Positions 5,063 through 6,180 of a stretch of 6,180 bases of DNA are shown here, one piece after another. Below the pieces are notes generated by a model. The model worked only from the letters and a program-made list of their open reading frames with translations. It had not been told where the DNA came from and did not search any database. Each line of letters opens with the position of its first letter. Position 1 is the first letter of the stretch. Position numbers and translations under genes: made by a program. The stretch lies in the NCBI GenBank assembly GCA_003453555.1, contig DMLA01000059.1, forward strand, positions 1 through 6,180, in the 5' to 3' direction. The DNA is from Chloroflexota bacterium. GTDB lineage: Bacteria > Chloroflexota > Anaerolineae > UBA7937.

Positions 5063-6180
5063 ATGGGCAAGAAACTGGTTCTTGTCGATGGGCACGCTTT
5101 AGCCTATCGAGCCTTCTTCGCTCTCCCCATAGATGCTTTCTCCACCTCCCGAGGGGAGTTGACTAATGCGGTGTACGGCTTCGCCCTGATGCTTCTTCGG
5201 GCTTTGGAGCAAGAGAAGCCTGACTACATCGCTGTGGCCTTCGATGCGGGGAAGGAAACCTTTAGGCACCAAGAGTTCAAGGAGTATAAGGCTCAGCGGG
5301 CTCGTATGCCCGAGGAGATGCGGGATCAGATGGCTCGCATAGTAGAGGTGATCGAGGCTCTAGGCATCCCCATCTTCGAGGTGGAGGGGTACGAGGCCGA
5401 CGACCTCATCGGCACCCTCTCTAAGCAGGCCCAGGAGTTGGGGGTGGAGACCCTCATCCTCACCGGCGATTACGATGCCTTTCAGTTGGTATCTCCCAAG
5501 GTGAAGGTGTTGACCACCGGGGGCCACCGACAACCTTTCTCCGAGGCCAGGCTCTTTGATGAGAAAACCCTGGAGGAGAAGTACGACTTTCGACCCTCTC
5601 TGCTGGTGGATTACAAGGCTCTGGTGGGAGACGCTTCGGATAACATACCCGGAGTTCCAGGCATAGGGCCTAAGTACGCCACCGATCTCATCAAACGGTA
5701 CGGCACCATCGAGGAGATCTATGAGCATCTGGAGGAGATCGAACCAGCCAGGGTCAGAAAGGCCCTCGCTGAGCACAAGGAAGAGGCTTTTTTGAGTAAG
5801 CGATTGGCTACTATCGTCACCGAGGTTCCCATCACCCTGGATCTGGAGAGGTGTCGCACTGGCGACTACGACCGGGATCGGGTGATGGAAGTTTTCCGGG
5901 AGTTAGGGTTTCGGAGTCTGGTGGACCGGTTGCCCAAGTCGGAGCAAAAGGCGGAGCAGTTGATGCTCTTGACATCTGAGAAGAAGGGAGCCGTTGACTA
6001 TCAGGTGGTGGCCACCAAAAAGGCGCTGGAAAGGGTAGTGACCGAGTTGTCTCACTCTTCTCACTTGACTTTGGATGTGGAGACCACAGGCACTGACCCC
6101 ATGTCCGTAGATCTGGTGGGGTTGGCCCTCACTACGGAGCCTGGAGGGGGGTACTATATCCCCCTCGGACACTGGGAGCC
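5063..6180 (+). CDS. polA: DNA polymerase I, N-terminal part (3'-truncated by window edge)
   Basis: Repair and Okazaki-fragment polymerase; 372 complete codons are present of a protein usually around 900 residues. The 5' nuclease domain (about 1-290) keeps the metal ligands: Asp9 (VDGHALAYRAFF), Asp61 (AFDAGKETFRH), Glu111-Asp113-Asp114 (GYEADD), Asp136 and Asp138 (TGDYDAFQLV), Asp190 and Asp193 (VGDASDN). A helix-3-turn-helix follows (GVPGIGPKYATDLIKRYG, 197-214). From about 330 a 3'-5' exonuclease domain begins with LDVETTG; Asp338 and Glu340 form the ExoI DxE pair, so proofreading looks intact, unlike Taq polymerase. The polymerase domain lies beyond the window. Tyr137 stands where E. coli has Lys between the two Asp ligands. 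Start ATG 5063 is supported by GGAAG 7 bp upstream, by conserved sequence beginning at residue 4, and by the promoter at 4998-5026. It appears to be transcribed alone or as the first gene of its unit. Confidence 0.96.
   Translation, partial: MGKKLVLVDGHALAYRAFFALPIDAFSTSRGELTNAVYGFALMLLRALEQEKPDYIAVAFDAGKETFRHQEFKEYKAQRARMPEEMRDQMARIVEVIEALGIPIFEVEGYEADDLIGTLSKQAQELGVETLILTGDYDAFQLVSPKVKVLTTGGHRQPFSEARLFDEKTLEEKYDFRPSLLVDYKALVGDASDNIPGVPGIGPKYATDLIKRYGTIEEIYEHLEEIEPARVRKALAEHKEEAFLSKRLATIVTEVPITLDLERCRTGDYDRDRVMEVFRELGFRSLVDRLPKSEQKAEQLMLLTSEKKGAVDYQVVATKKALERVVTELSHSSHLTLDVETTGTDPMSVDLVGLALTTEPGGGYYIPLGHWE

Noticed and set aside
5360..5776. 138-codon minus-strand open frame inside polA
   Set aside because: It is antisense to conserved 5'-nuclease sequence and its translation resembles no protein family.

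Overview
The window reads as chromosomal DNA from a moderately GC-rich bacterium, most likely a member of the Chloroflexota or a relative. The wording of the DNA polymerase I N-terminus (HALAYRAFFALP, then TSRGELTNAVYGF) and the style of the methylase-like protein point that way, but this is inference from remembered family patterns. There are no mobile elements, tRNA or rRNA genes, or CRISPR arrays that I can support.

Layout. (1) Bases 1-1197, + strand: the C-terminal part of a tryptophanase (tnaA), cut by the left edge. (2) Bases 2176-1172, - strand: D-cysteine desulfhydrase (dcyD), convergent with tnaA; the last 26 bp of the two genes overlap. (3) Bases 4456-2192, - strand: a 754-residue protein built like a DNA methyltransferase fused to a restriction-nuclease-like C-terminus, with the catalytic motifs of both halves altered. 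It sits 15 bp upstream of dcyD and the two probably form an operon read from an extended -10 promoter at 4484-4476. (4) Bases 4590-4763, + strand: an unlisted 57-residue two-helix membrane protein resembling the lmo0937/DUF5670 family, driven by a near-consensus sigma-70 promoter (TTGACA, 17 bp, TAGAAT). (5) Bases 4764-5062: about 300 bp without an established gene but dense in symmetry. It holds several hairpins, two perfect 10-bp palindromes, an 86-bp segment that folds as a three-way junction, a possible 34-residue minus-strand ORF, and a good polA promoter. (6) Bases 5063-6180, + strand: the N-terminal 372 codons of DNA polymerase I (polA), cut by the right edge.

How the genes relate. tnaA and dcyD are both PLP-dependent lyases giving pyruvate and ammonia from amino acids (Trp or Cys type substrates, and D-Cys). 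They face each other rather than share an operon, so a metabolic link is possible but unproven. The methylase-like gene and dcyD look co-transcribed without an obvious functional tie. polA appears to be a separate housekeeping unit with its own promoter.

The best candidates for something new are the doubly degenerate methylase/nuclease-like protein and the structured segment upstream of polA.
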